Positions 11,850 to 58,907 of a stretch of DNA of 60,000 bases are shown here, piece after piece; positions within the stretch are counted from its first letter, which is position 1, and each line of letters starts with the position of its first letter. The position numbers and the translations under genes were made by a program. The notes beneath the pieces were generated by a model, which did no database searches, was not told the DNA's origin, and saw only the letters and a list, made by a program, of their open reading frames with translations. This DNA comes from Cristatella mucedo (taxonomy: Eukaryota > Bryozoa > Phylactolaemata > Cristatellidae): positions 3,728,501 through 3,788,500 of the forward strand of contig WPIO01000026.1 of NCBI GenBank assembly GCA_009760855.2. Reading direction: 5' to 3'.

Positions 11850-11862
11850 GTTACCCGGCAAC
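11850..11862 (-). promoter_or_regulatory. RFX-type X-box upstream of profilin
   Basis: GTTACCCGGCAAC is an inverted repeat of two RFX half-sites (GTNRCC / RGYAAC) with a 1-nt spacer. It begins 24 nt upstream of the profilin ATG. An inverted CCAAT (AGCCAATG on plus, near 11915) lies further upstream. Whether the X-box is before or after the transcription start is not visible. Confidence 0.45.
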
Positions 11863-12062
11863 AGAGCACCACGAGTCTGCCCCGCCCCCGTGACCCGCGA
11901 GGCGGCTCCTCTCAGCCAATGCTCAAATGGAGCTCTAAGCAGACTTAGATCCCACCATCGCTAGCTTACCACATTGCTTCTGGCATCCTGGACTCAGCTT
12001 ATTTTTAATGGAGACGCCGGCTTTTGTATTTACACACGTGTTTTATTTACACGCCGTGCTGC

Positions 12063-14135
12063 TTACGGTAATAATAATAGTAATAATAATTCACTTGATA
12101 AAGCGCCCTCAGAGAACTTAATCTCTCTCTAGGCGCTTTACATTTGCTGTAAAGTGAAAAGCAATTGAATGGTAAGTAAAATCATGCTTGAAAAACAAAC
12201 GAAATGAATAATATGGTTAGGGGTGACATGCACAGGGTCAGCATGCAAATGTGGTTAGTGGCAGCATGCACAGTGTCAGCACACATAAGCACGTAAAGGA
12301 CGAATGACAGGGACCCACTAAATGCTGTCCTAAATAGGTGTGTTTTTAAGTTCCTTTTAAATGTGGTCAGGTCAGGGAATGTTCTGACGCAGGTCGGGAG
12401 GGAGTTCCAGGCTTTGGGAGCATATGAACTAAATGGACGGTCTCCAAAGGAATTAAGGTTCGTACGAGGTATTTCTAGACTGTTGGATTCCGAAAAGCAG
12501 GTGGTACGATGCTTGGCCTGATGGGGGAGTATGCCGGAGAGATAGGCTGGAGCCATAGAATGAAGGGACCTAAAAGTGAGCGACAAAAACTTGGTCAATC
12601 CGTTGCTTGACTGGTAGCCAGTGCAGGTCGGCGAGAAGTGGAGTAATGTGGCAACTACTACGCTCATGGCAGACAAGTCTAGCTGCCGAGTTTTGCACCA
12701 GCTGCAATCGCCTGATCGCACATGCTGGTAGGCCAGTAAGCAGTGAGTTGCAGAAGTCGAGACGGGATGTCACGAATGCATGGACCAACTTAGATGTGGT
12801 ATCTTTATCTAAACAAGCCCGAATTTTAGCAATGTTATGAAGCTGAAAATAGGCAGATTTGACTGTGGAGCTGATATGGTCGTCAAACAAGAGGTCGCTT
12901 TGGAATATGACACCTAGATTTCGAGCTGATTCAACTGGAGATATGCTGGCAGAGCCAATTTTGAGAGTCAGCCTGTCCTATCGCTGGATCACACTGGGTT
13001 TGCCCATAACTAGTAAGTTAGTTTTATCATCGTTAAGTTTTAGAAAATTTGCTGCCATCCATGTGCGGATGTCATCAATGCATGCAGCTAGTGAGTTTAG
13101 AGAATTTGAGGTGCTCGAAGGCTGGGAGGGATCAAAGCAAAGGTACAACTGAGTGTCATCCGCATAGAAGTGAAAGCCTAGATTGTGCTTGGCAATCACA
13201 TCAGCAAGAGGGAGAGTATAAACCGTGAAAAGAACCGGACCTAGCACGGAGCCCTGAGGTACTCCATATTTCAGAGGTACTTCACATGATCTTTGTCCAT
13301 TCACGTCGATACTCTGGAGTCTCCCACTGAGATAGGACCTGAACCACTGCAGAGCAGTGCCAGTGATGCCCAGGCGAGATGATAGGTGCTCTGGAAGGAC
13401 TTTGTGATCGATGGTATCAAAAGCTGCCGAAAGATCAAGCAAAACAAGCAGAGACACTCTACCCATGTCTGCATTCCTAAGTAGGTAGTTGTATACCCGA
13501 AGCAATGCTGACTCTGTGGAGTGATTAGCTCTAAAGCCAGACTGGAACTTACTAGCAAGGTGTGAGGTTTCGATATACGAGTTCAGCTGGTCCACCACGA
13601 CCCGTTCGAGTTTCTTTGATAGGAATGGTAGAAGGGAAACTGGGCGGTAGTTGCTCAAGTTCTCTTGGTCAAGTGTAGCTTTCTTGAGAAGTGGCCTGAC
13701 CACAGCTTTTTTTTAAGGTGCTGGGGCATGACCTGAGGCTAATGACATATTAATTATGTTAGTTATGCATGGCAGCAGCAGATCAATGCAACGTAGGAGC
13801 AGGACAGTGGGAATAGGGTCCAGAGGACTTGTTGTCTTCTTTGATTGATACGAACTTTAGGACTAGATCACTAGTGACCTGCTTAAATGCAGACATTGAG
13901 GTGCAGCCAGGAACCGAGGAACAGCATCCTAGTGGGGAGGTTGTCATCGCTGGGATGGATTCCCTGATCTTGTCTATCTTCTGCACAAAGAATCGAGAGA
14001 AGCGATCGGCTAGATCATCACAAGGATCATCAGATAAGGAGCTAATCTGGGAACGGTTGAGGAGATGGTTTATTGTCGACATCAGCATTTTTGGATTGTG
14101 CATCTGTGATTCAACAATGTTTTTATAAAAGCTAG
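12063..14135 (-). mobile_element. LINE-A (L2-type) with reverse transcriptase, 5'-truncated
   Basis: The longest LINE-A copy. Read on minus: a pre-RT segment (minus frame 14103-13783), then the RT domain (13703-12978) with [34 protein letters not shown] and the catalytic [13 protein letters not shown]-terminal frames follow (12890-12570 and 12721-12182; [24 protein letters not shown]), then the 3' UTR and an ATT-rich tail at 12065-12091. The ORF is split over at least three frames, so it is inactive. No endonuclease domain remains, as the copy starts near 14135. The YADD context and the microsatellite-like tail fit the L2 clade. Confidence 0.9.
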
Positions 14136-14240
14136 ACTTGGCCTAGTACGGTCACTTTATTAGTTTTTAAGCAAGACCATTGCTATAGGCCCTACCTAAC
14201 CAAAGGCACGCTGTGCTGCGTAATCTACAGGAGAGGAAGA

Positions 14241-14385
14241 ATTAGGCGCCCCGGTTTGGACCAGGGGTTAAGTTCTTGCCCTCCGCGGCCGAGATCGTAG
14301 GCCCTGGCCCTTCAGCTTAGGCAGAGTGCCTGGATGGAGATCCGAGTTCTTTTAGGGCGTTGTACACATGAATTATGTCTTAGGT
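14241..14385 (+). repeat. SINE-1, diverged
   Basis: The A-box region (CCCGGTTTGGACCAGGGGTTAA), a degenerate B-box region and the tail (GAGTTCTTTTAGGGCGTTGT, ACATGAATTATG) are in the family order. Confidence 0.65.
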
Positions 14386-15187
14386 AAATATTCAAAATTA
14401 AATGTGCATGACCTAACCACAGTTACACCTATCAAACTATGAACCTCCCAGAGTGAGTTGTGTTGAGAGTGCTACTTTAGTGCTGTGATATTTTGACACG
14501 AGGAACGCGTTCCGTTAATATGTTCGATACCAGCCAAATTTAGGCGGCTTCTAGACTCTGCTAACTGGATCGGTACTAAAAGAATGCTTTAAATATAAAA
14601 TTATCTGCGGATATTAGCCTCGCAACCGTCGCCGACAAAAAATTAGGCTTCAACTCTCCTCGATGAATACGCGAAGGGTTCGTATCGAATAAACACTACG
14701 AGTGTTCACTATTATTTTTCATTAATTGCGGGAGTGGTCCAACCTATATGAAAGCTTGCAGGTCTTGCCCCCTATAGAGAAGTTGCGTTGGTCTTGTCCC
14801 CTAGATAAAAATCCTTGCTCCGCAGCTGGGAGAATGCCCCTTTAGCACGGGCACCGCAGAGGTGAGCCACTCGTTATGATTGGAACGCGTCGGTCGCACT
14901 TGCGAATTCGCCAACAGGGCAAACTCAATAAGTAAATGTGGACGAACCCCTGCCCATTAGATGCACAATTCAGTGGAAATGCCTCAGTTCCTACCCGAGG
15001 GACTCGTTACTCGCTACTGAAGCGCTAACAAAGAGGTGCTGGCCCAGGGTGAGGGCAGACTATGGACGAGTCTAGAAGCTCGGCGCATTCCATGAGCCGC
15101 CTGCAAGACTCCATATGAGAGGGAATTCGCCCCCTGCGACTAGACAGTTCGATGCAGTCAAAAGCGAGCAGCCGAGCAGGCTTAAAC
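14386..15187. other. Intergenic, nothing recognised
   Basis: Unique-looking sequence with no convincing frame or repeat. Confidence 0.35.
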
Positions 15188-15262
15188 CAACAATAATAAT
15201 TAAAAATATTTGCATAGCGTCCTCGGAGAACCAAATCTCTATCCGCGTTCGAGGCACTTTAC
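15188..15262 (-). repeat. LINE-A/SINE-1 tail remnant
   Basis: AATAATAATTAAAAATA followed by a diverged reverse copy of the family tail (GCATAGCGTCCTCGGAGAAC). Confidence 0.55.
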
Positions 15263-15890
15263 GAAGGCTCCACGAGCTCCCATCTAACGAAAAGTCTTTC
15301 TTAAAGAGCATCTTGAGATTTCGCACCGAAGACACTTCACCCAACAGGTCTCGGTAAGCATGTCTGAAAACAAGTATCTCTCGCTCGAAACTATAAAAAG
15401 GACTGCCCCTTCAAAAAATAATTCAAGCCTCCATCGTCAGAAAACCGATCGTGAAAGTGCGAGTCAAAAGTGTCCCGCTCTGCCTCATTCTTTTTGCGCC
15501 TCCTCCGAGGAATACGGAATACACCTAACTTCGCAGAAGCACTTAGATGTGGCTGCGCAGCCCAAAAAGCCTCCAAAAACGTCCTCGACGCCAACTAGTT
15601 TTTCGAAGGAAGCCCGGCAGCCACCCAAAAGAGGCTTCCCGTATGGCTTACAAGAAGAAGGCGTTCTAGGCAGCGCTTCCTCGTTTGCCCTCCCACGAAG
15701 ATCCCCTAGTCCCGACGGCCTGAGGTCTTACCTCACTGCGCGTTGAAAGAGAGCTAATCGTGGTTTTTTTCTCCGAACTTGAAGTAGGACAGCACAGCTT
15801 TCTAAAATCTCTCGACAAACTTAATCTAAACAGGACGGTCAAGAGAGAGAGCAACAAATGGTGCAAATTATCCAACTACTTTTGTTGCCG
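15263..15890. other. Open frame, unrecognised
   Basis: A 128-codon plus frame at 15360-15746 is rich in S, P and K and has no family signature I know. It might be an exon of the gene suggested by the next entry, but nothing in the sequence ties them together. Confidence 0.2.
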
Positions 15891-16088
15891 ACGTGCAGGC
15901 CATGCGAGCTAGCCAAACGCGACAAATTTCCAGATGAAGCTTTAGCTGGGGACAGCGAGCTGCCACATTTTGGCGATTACAATTTGTATTACATTTCTGC
16001 TGCGTTTGCAATTTGCTTCACCAGCTTATTCGCCGTACTTGGAGTCGTGACACAAAAAAGGGGTGACTCGGATGAAGCCGGCGAGTAG
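15891..16088 (+). CDS. Candidate terminal exon: single-pass membrane tail
   Basis: A frame open through 15858-16088 contains, after an acceptor-like CCGACGTGCAG near 15898, an acidic stretch (DEALAGDSELPHFGDY) and a ~22-residue hydrophobic segment (YYISAAFAICFTSLFAVLGVV). A basic TQKRG stop-transfer and a short acidic tail ending DEAGE follow. This is the layout of a type I membrane protein's last exon. AATAAA at 16598-16603 could end its mRNA just before the CSE1L promoter. I do not recognise the family, and no upstream exon is secure; the left edge is approximate. Confidence 0.25.
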   Translation, partial: TCRPCELAKRDKFPDEALAGDSELPHFGDYNLYYISAAFAICFTSLFAVLGVVTQKRGDSDEAGE

Positions 16089-16597
16089 TTATAAAGTTAT
16101 CGCAAGGGAAATAACTGCCGCCCAAGAATACACTCTGCCTGTAATTGTTGTTGTTTTTATTCCTGAAGCTGCGTTGTCGCCGTCGCGGTACGTTGAGGGT
16201 GGCAGGGTGGACACGGAACTCGAACGCGAAGGAGTCAATCTTCAGGCTTTAAGCAAAGGGCCGAAGCTGCTAGATATGGGGCGCGTCCTTGAGCTCGATC
16301 TGAATTCAAGTTCAATTAACACATACAGTATAACGACGCAGTCGAACTTTCACCACCGGGGAGAAGCGCATCGGTAAATCTAAAAGCTTTGTGAATTCGT
16401 GCAGCTAGAAGGAGATTCGCCGGCAGGGTTCGCATTGTGTAACTCATGCTAGAAGAGTTACCTGCGCAAAATGCGTAGATTCATCAGCCGTTACTGAGAG
16501 GAGCTGGTCAGCCTACCAACCTTCACCGAGAAGCGCTGTCAGCTCACAAGGTTGACAAGCCACAAATACCACAAAGAGCAATATCAAATTCGCTGCA

Positions 16598-16603
16598 AAT
16601 AAA
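16598..16603 (+). terminator. Possible polyadenylation signal
   Basis: Canonical AATAAA, 510 nt after the stop of the candidate membrane-protein exon and ~700 nt before the CSE1L start. Confidence 0.3.
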
Positions 16604-16639
16604 TATCGTGTCATACTCGAAGCCAAAGGATCACAGCTA

Positions 16640-17311
16640 TAGTTACGGCACATCTTGGGTCACGGCCATCGACGTCCAGCGGTCACGACTGTCGCCGGAA
16701 GCATTGCGACGCAGCGGGAAATTAAAACTTACAGTGAGTCCACCATAGCTAATTCTTTTTTGCGGCACGTTGCTGGTCCGTTCTCTGCGCGCTTTGGCTC
16801 ACCCGTTCTCGTTGAAATACCGCGCCTTCGCCGGAATCTTCTGTAGCGAATCGCAGTCGATTTCGTCTCGTTAGCTCTCGCCAGGTACTCAGCGAGCAGC
16901 GGATTGCGCCGCTGGGCACCAGCGCCGGAGGTCGGCCCGCGTCGCCCCGACGGCCTCTTCCGCCGGCCGCCGTATCGTCTGGCTTCGCGCGCGAGCCGTG
17001 ACCGACGGCTTCGGTCGGCCCCGTCGCTCGCGCGCGTTCCGTCGCGCCGCTCTTGCGAGTCAGATCGCCCCGCGGCTGCCGCGTTTCCGCCGAGCAGCGG
17101 GCGGTCTAGTGTGCGTCCTGCGTGTCCTGGCGGCGTCGGCCTGTCGTTTGGATGCAAGTCACCCTGGGCGGACGGCGGCGGCCCTGCTGACCGAACCGCG
17201 CGCTGGGGGCGCCGCGTCGTCTCGGGTGAGAGAGCGCTCGCGCGGCGTCGCTTCGACTGCAGGCGTCGCCGCCTCTTTGCCTGGAGGTATCGACCGCAGT
17301 TCGCCGGCGGT
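16640..17311 (+). promoter_or_regulatory. GC/CpG-rich 5' region of CSE1L
   Basis: GC and CpG content rise sharply from about 16860 and fall after exon 1, as at CpG-rich promoters of housekeeping genes. The CSE1L frame stays open upstream from 16904, and a 207-codon frame is open on the opposite strand (16729-17352). Both are arginine- and proline-rich, as expected from GC-rich non-coding DNA. I see no TATA box. The transcription start probably lies in this stretch. Confidence 0.55.
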
Positions 17312-52401
<35,090 letters not shown>

Positions 52402-53463
52402 CTGGGAGAGACCGTGCATTGAATTATTGTCTTCAAGACGTCTGCGGCTGAATATCTTCAAAGAGCTGTCTTGCCATTGGCTCCCGAATCTCGTTTGTGA
52501 GCGACAGCTCAATGCTCGATGTTAGCTACCCAAACGCTTTCTTCTGTTAGCTATCGCCCAGCCGCTGTGCCACTATAGCCCAATTAAGTTACATCAATAA
52601 TATTCTGTATATATCAGCTACGATCTCTCCTCGAATTCATTCTGCATGCCTCATGGGTTGTGTGTGTGTGGGGGTGGGGGGGTCAGCTAGGCCTACTGTT
52701 TGGCTGAGTTACCTGCCGGTCTCTAGCCCCTCCCCCTTATCCTCGAGCTGCTCAGGTTTAATGTTCGTGGACGAAGTGCAGAATTTGGTAGCCTTCGTAG
52801 AATGTTCGATGGGGAGGGTTGAACCTGGACCCTGGCCGAGCTAGCCAGCCAATCGTACACGGGTTGCCTGGCGATATGATTAGTGAGCTCTGGGCTCAGT
52901 GTGAAACACTTGAGTACTGGCTGTCAGAAGGCACTCGAGGAGCTGCTAGTTTGGGGACTACAAAGTCTATTTAGCAGTGGCCTCGGAAATCCGGCAAGTG
53001 AAGGAAGTTACGGCCAGCAGTGCCCGGTTAATGGGGGGAGGGGTCGGATCACCTTACTGTTGAACAGTAGTCTCTCTCGAGAAGCAATTCTTATCAGGCA
53101 GCAATGTGACACGAAAGTGGCCATGCTCCTCCTCGTCCCAGACTCTGCAGTTCGAATTCGGACGCTTTTTTTGCTAAGAAAATCAGGAGCACTGGCAGGG
53201 CAGACTGTACAAACGCTATGCCTGAGTCAACCGTAATTTAGTCATTTGGATCTGAAGTTTTCTTCAAACGAATGCGTTGGCGATGTTTCCCCTGCGATAT
53301 TTTGTCGTCTCGTCAATCCTGCCGCTCTAGTGCCAGCTGAGGTTTGTCGCACGCGTACGAGCCGTTTTTACTTCTGTTGAAACTAAAGTAAAAGAAACGG
53401 TCGGCCGATACAGCAACCTCATTTAGGTATCGGCAGAAGAAGCCTAGTGGTCATCGCTCCTAC
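52402..53463. other. CSE1L 3' flank
   Basis: Should contain the 3' UTR. AATAAT near 52597 is a weak polyadenylation candidate. A short G-rich TGTGTGGGGGTGG stretch lies near 52660. No other gene seen. Confidence 0.4.
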
Positions 53464-55985
53464 TTGCAGCTGGGTTCGACGAATTACCACAATCCACTCT
53501 AATTAGGCTAACATCGATCAGGCATTATCTTTACCGAACTCAGGTTTTTCGCGGCTGATCTCGTAGCACACGTTCGAACATATCTGTCCACCAAATTTCG
53601 TGTCGCTTCGCCGACTCGAATGAGCTTCGACGCCGGACGCCTGTACCGCAATCCATTCTAGTCCAGCCAAATCCGCCACAAATCAGCTTTGCACAGCTCC
53701 AAAAAGTTTGGAATTTCAAACTACTCTACATGTACAATGTATCGAGAAAATTTCTCGCGATTCCGCTCACGCGTTCTCACGAAGTCCGTGGCAATAACAT
53801 TGAGGTGGCCCGGATTTCGGTATTGGCCCGGGCTACAGCAGTCGATTGCAGCACATTGCACGAGAACGGCCGTGCCAATGCAAGTGAAATTTTTAAGTGC
53901 AATTATCGCAGAGTGTGCTGTCATATGCAATAAGAAAGGAGCTTTTTGAACAGGATTTCTTTCGTTGCACTGTGGAATGCAAGTGGATTGCGGTATTGGC
54001 CTGGTCGCCTGCATTCTAAAACGCATTCAAATTCCAAGCAGCTTTCGGTGGGCGTACTCGGAAGGAAGCTTCCGTCGAGGAAGTAGCACAGCCGTTGCTG
54101 CATGGAGTAGTGGAAAAGGATTGGCCACATACTGCAGTATGAAAGTAATACTGTTGCGAAACTACTGAGGAAGTGAGTTCCACGAGCCGCGTATCAAGAA
54201 GACTATCGCTAGCAGCCTTCGAGTGAAAGAAGAGAGAAGCTAAATGATTGTCCTACGAAGACCTGAGAGCACGAGGAGACAGAAAGTGAAGCGGTGCAGC
54301 AATTATACTAGATACCGAGCAGCTGAGCGCTCTGTGTGTCGAAGTAAGAAGACTTTGTAGTCTGCTTTGTATTCACTGATCAATTGAGAACCTCGCAGCT
54401 CCTCTAGCAAAGGAGATTCGCGACTGGATTCTTAAATTTAGCAACAAACCTAGCGGCTATATTAAGGTGCAATTTCTCTCGGGGTCTCACTCTTTTGGTA
54501 GCCCCGCTGATACTGAGTTACAGAAGTCCTGGTAAGACATCACCTAGCCAGACATTTATCCAGCTGCTGGGTGGTACCTTTCCCAATCCTGGGACAGCAA
54601 TCGAGCGTGACGGCCGGCTGGTCTTCTGATTTAAACTTTGAAATTGCCATTGGCCGTCTGGTGGACATTACGAGCTGTTGGCGAGGGCCCACGACGGTAC
54701 TTTCAATGGGGAGTTCGAAGTCGTTTAGTCTAGCCGTACGCTCAGTATTTCCCTACGAAGTTATGTTTCATAATCGTTAAATGTAATGAAATTGGAAAAT
54801 ATCTAGAACCGAATATCTAAAAGGTGCGCGTTTCAGTCAATCATGTGCCGCAGCTGATGAGGGCTTGAACGATAAGATTAGCTGTAGGTCGGGACCGAAG
54901 TAAGGGTTGATGTCTAGGGCCTAAGTTATCCTCTCCAGAAGTGCTGTACAAACGAAGAACATAGCTTGCGAAGTTTCATTGGCGACTGGTCTAGTACATG
55001 CGATTTCACCGCCACGGGGCACGGACTGGACACGACCGGGCTGGGTGCTAATCGAACCGAGCCAGACGTTTATAAGCCTGTTCGATAGTGGCTTTTAAGA
55101 ATTCGAGCAGGATCTTATTATCGATATTTTTATTGCATCGATAGCCTCAAAAGCTGTCGTCAGATTGAGAAGGACCTGTCCACCATCGTTGCGGCCTAGA
55201 ATGTCATTAGTCTTACGAAAAAGATTGGTATTCTCAGGATTGGCGTAGCTTGAATTCCGACTAAAATTTTCCTGATTAGTTATTCTTGTCGATGTCTTTC
55301 AAAAGCTGTCTGGCAACAATTTTTTTCAAGAATTTCAAAAAACCGAAAAAGAGACTGGGTGATAATGAGCTTTCAGAAGTTAAGAAGTGAATTGCACGAG
55401 AATACCCAATACGAATGTAGTAAAAATGTGTGAGCGACACTACTATATACACACGAAGATTAGAACAGAGTGAAATCGTAATCAAAACTTTCAGTACACG
55501 CTTTTCGGTCGTTTTGCGGCGGATTGGGGTGGATTGCTGTATTGGCCGGGGCCACTGTAGCCGATTGCAGTGCAATGCGTGATAACGCACATGCGCAGCG
55601 GCCCAAAATTAGTATTTTTACGAACCGCTGCAATATATTGCAGTGCACTTCGTGAGAACGCGCGAGCGGAACTGCGAAAAATTAAATTTTGTGGGTACAC
55701 TTGAAATAAAGTGCATTTTTATATTTCAAAATTGTTGAAGCTGGGTTCAGCCGATTAGTGGTTGGATTTAAGGTGGCTTCAAGTGAATTGCGTTGGATTG
55801 CGGTTCAGAGCTCAGTCTTAACAGCCGATTTGCATAAGTGTGCCCACATTTGCATGAAATTTGGTGCGTAGATTAAATCAACGGTGTAAGACAATATTCA
55901 CTCGAAATTTGAGCTAGGTGCTGCCGATTTCCTGGCAGTTTTAGCCTTATTAGAGTGGATTGCAGTAATTCGTCGAACCCTGCTT
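53464..55985. mobile_element. Fold-back element with long diverged inverted repeats
   Basis: The left end (TGGGTTCGACGAATTACCAC, AATCCACTCTAATTAGGCTAA) returns inverted at the right end, 55944-55985. Matches continue inward for about 400 bp per arm in the same order: CACCAAATTTCGTG, ACCGCAATCCA, TTCCGCTCACGCGTTCTCAC. The terminus can be read as CAGGGTTCG on the right and CAGCTGGGTTCG on the left, similar to the CAGGG ends of some hAT elements, but a clear 8-bp target duplication is not seen. There is no transposase frame; a decayed LINE occupies the middle. Class unknown. Confidence 0.6.
54340..55400 (-). mobile_element. Decayed L2-type LINE inside the fold-back element
   Basis: Minus translation shows LKKIVARQLLKDIDKNN, matching the ILEKIVAKQLFEHIENN region of LINE-B. 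Further on, in broken frames, come an AFDAIDNK-like stretch and, near 54510, a segment equal to the RLDFCNSLL region. Many stops; strongly diverged. Confidence 0.6.
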
Positions 55986-56059
55986 CTCGAGCCTTCTTCC
56001 TAACTTCCGGAACATCGATTTCTATCAGCTCTATAGTTGTATGCATTGCTGAAATTTGC

Positions 56060-56880
56060 ATTTGGATAGCAAAAATCCATTTAAAAATAAATGACGATAC
56101 AATCCACTTACTAGTTATGGGAAAACCTTGTGCTGCTCATAAATTGGAAGCCCTAGCCTGTAAAGTGGGTTCTGCCAGCATAATTTCTAGAGGATCTGCA
56201 TGAAAGCTTGGCGTCCTGTTCCAAAGTCTTTCTCCCACTCGAGGATCGCGTCTGCTACCCACTCAAGTCTCTCTAAATTTGGCTACGTAACATTGCAAAA
56301 GTTCGGACCTTCATAAACAGGGATACCGCATCTACGTTGGCGCTTGCAATATCGAAATCCACTCTCGACTTCTATTACTCACTGCCTTGCAGGTCTTCCT
56401 ACTATCTATGCATTAAGGTAGAAACAGTTGGTGCAAAAGTTAGCAGCATTGCTTGCTAGTCGAGAACTTCGTAAATGCAACAATACACCACTTCTCACCT
56501 ACTTGCACTGGTTTCCTACCATGCAGCCTATATACTTCAAGTTTTGTCACTCACTCTTAGGTTCTTTCATTCTCTAAATCCAGCCTAGATTTCTAAAATG
56601 CTTCCTCATCAGAATTCGCATCGCGCCGCCCGCTCTTTTGAATCAAGATGTTTAGCCATGCCTCTAACCTACCTTAAATACTTAGGGGGCCGTGCCTGTT
56701 GTTTGTATGTTTGAAAATCTGGGTACTCAGTACCTATTACCTTACTAATACCGTCAGAACGTCACCATGGTGCCTAACTTGACATTAAAAGAGAAGCTAA
56801 AATTCCTACTAGTTCCTCACCGCATTTTTTGGGCCCGTATGAATTTTGCTTCGTGTGCTTATGCATGTTGAAACTGTGTA
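56060..56880 (+). mobile_element. Diverged LINE-A copy
   Basis: Begins at LKINDDTIHLLVMGKPCAAH (the [16 protein letters not shown] region) and continues through CAGGTCTTCC, the LLTYLHWFPTMQ-like region and the 3' UTR start. The frame is destroyed after the first ~60 codons. Confidence 0.7.
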
Positions 56881-56884
56881 TTCC

Positions 56885-57230
56885 ATAACAATAATAATAA
56901 TACTATGGCATTTATATAGTGCTTTCAGAGAACTAATTTCGCTTTCAGAGAACCAAGTCTATTTCAAGGCACTTTATTTTACTGCAAGGGAAGCATGTCA
57001 ATTGATTTGTGCTTCCTTTATAGCATGCATATACACGTGTATATTTATGTAAATATATATGCATGTATATGTATATTTTTATTCACAACAATGGTAATAA
57101 TGATAGCATATTTCTATAGCACCCTAAGAGAACTGAGTGTATTTCTAGGTACTTATTAAGCTGCAATGGAAGCTTGTCAATTGGTTTGTGGTTCCTTTAC
57201 AGCATGCATAAAGTGCCTAGAAAGGAGGTT
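56885..57230 (-). repeat. Two successive LINE-A tail fragments
   Basis: AATAATAATAATACTATGGC ... GTGCTTTCAGAGAAC at 56888-57010, and TGGTAATAATGATAGCATAT ... AGCACCCTAAGAGAACTGAG at 57090-57200. Both are reversed tails, and the two share the same following sequence (AAGCTTGTCAATTGGTTTGT-like), so one may be a local duplicate of the other. Confidence 0.6.
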
Positions 57231-57269
57231 TAGTTCTTTTTCATACGGTGCTAATCAATGTTTATCATT

Positions 57270-57332
57270 GTTATATATATATATATATATATACAATTAT
57301 ATTTATACGTATATACATATATATGCTATATA
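57270..57332. repeat. TA-rich microsatellite
   Basis: TA tract with ATAC interruptions. Confidence 0.9.
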
Positions 57333-57335
57333 CAT

Positions 57336-57422
57336 ATATATCCCTTTGCAGCAAATGTAAAGCGCCTAGAAAGAGATTTAGTTCTCTGAGGGCGCTTTAT
57401 CAAGTACATTATTATTATTATG
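57336..57422 (+). repeat. LINE-A 3' tail
   Basis: CCCTTTGCAGCAAATGTAAA, GCGCCTAGAAAGAGATTTAG and GAGGGCGCTTTATCAAGTAC then an ATT repeat. Confidence 0.85.
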
Positions 57423-57479
57423 CTTACAAATGCAGGTTTTAAATGTATGCATACGTAAATAAAAAATATTAGTTGATTT

Positions 57480-57622
57480 AACACCTTCATTTGTTTAGCG
57501 GTACAGGAGCCTTAACTGCTATCACCACCGCTAGCAGTTAGCAATAAATGATTGCCCACAGCGTGATCCGAACCCATGACCTCGGTCGTGAAGAGCTTAC
57601 CACCTGGTCCATAAGCATTTAC
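57480..57622 (-). repeat. SINE-2, diverged
   Basis: Reverse copy: tail TTGATTTAACACCTTCATTT, body GGAGCCTTAACTGCTATCACC and CAATAAATGATTGCCCACAG, B-box complement ATCCGAACCCATGACCTCGG. Confidence 0.75.
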
Positions 57623-58907
57623 TTATATACATTCCTGGGCTGCCGGTCTCCGTATGCGACAAATGCTTGTGTTCACGGGACTACGGTACAGACTTAGCCA
57701 GGATTAAATCAAGGAGTAGGCCATAACTTGATCCTTTCCACTGCAGTGACGCTAGGAGACGAGGGGGTATTCATGGCACTACCAAAGGCAGTTCGTTCGT
57801 TGGCTTTGCCCGAATCAACAGAAAGTAAATAGTAATTAACCTCGATGACAATTCACAACATTTTCTATTGAGGCAGATGTAATCTTTTGGTGATTAGTAT
57901 CAGCGATTTTGAGTGCACTTCTCAGATAACGGCAGACCAGGAATGCCTTACGTGGGGACCCCAACGTGCAACCCGTTCGCTGTAGATACCCCTCAAGACT
58001 GGCCCATGGGCCTGCCCACCCCATGTCAACGCCCACATCCGCGTAGCTCTCTGCGCACGCACCACCGGAATAGCGTGGTGTCGGTGCGCGCAAGATGTAC
58101 GCGTTCGGAGGTCAGTTATCGCTTGCATCTTAGAAGTAATCGGCAGCCGCTGCAGTTGTCTGTGTCAAGTTTGGTTATTTCTTTTCGTCGCCTTTAACGC
58201 TGTCGCGTTTCGGCGGTCCCTTGCGCTCACCACAGCTCGCGATACGAGACCACGTGCAACTTCTCGTAGCACGGTCTAGCGCTGGAAAGCTCGCCGCCTC
58301 TGCCTTACGACCGTTCATTTACCAACTGGGTTAATAGTAGAACGGTTCAGACCATGTTAGCAGTTTTTTGTTGGTTGGTCTCGAAAGTCTCGCATATTGT
58401 TTTAGCCGCGAATGTACATTGAGGGCCGGCCGATCTATCAGCAATTTCGGGCTTGTATTTTAACTGAGCACGTGTAACGCCGAACGCTCGCGCGAGATAC
58501 GCTACACACGTATTCGCTGTGTTGCGCCATATCCTTTACTAGGGTTACTGCGTGCCGCAATTCTTACCATCCTATGCCCCTCGCAGTTCGTATGTCGCTC
58601 AATTAGTTACCGACCCGTCTTTTGATTGTGCTACAGTTTATGCTCCGACGGCGTGCGGTCTTGCTTCGTGTTCCACATGGTTTTCGTTAGTAGCCCATAC
58701 TACCGCTAGACGCGTCTTGCATAGCCTATACCGGTCTTCATGACCTAGTTGACTTTGCTGGGTAGGACCCTGTCAAAGGCCCCTTAGGGATACGTGTCTG
58801 ATACCTGTCTGTCGCTGACTCAGATTTGTATTGCTATTCAACAATCGCACGTTTGCACTCCTTGTATGGTCAATGTATTTACCACGTTACCTTGAAGCGA
58901 CTAATGT
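57623..58907. other. Upstream of the snoRNA cluster, nothing firm
   Basis: CpG content rises around 58000-58330, which could mark the promoter of the snoRNA host transcript. A donor-like CTG|GTAGGA occurs near 58761. No protein-coding exon recognised. Confidence 0.3.
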
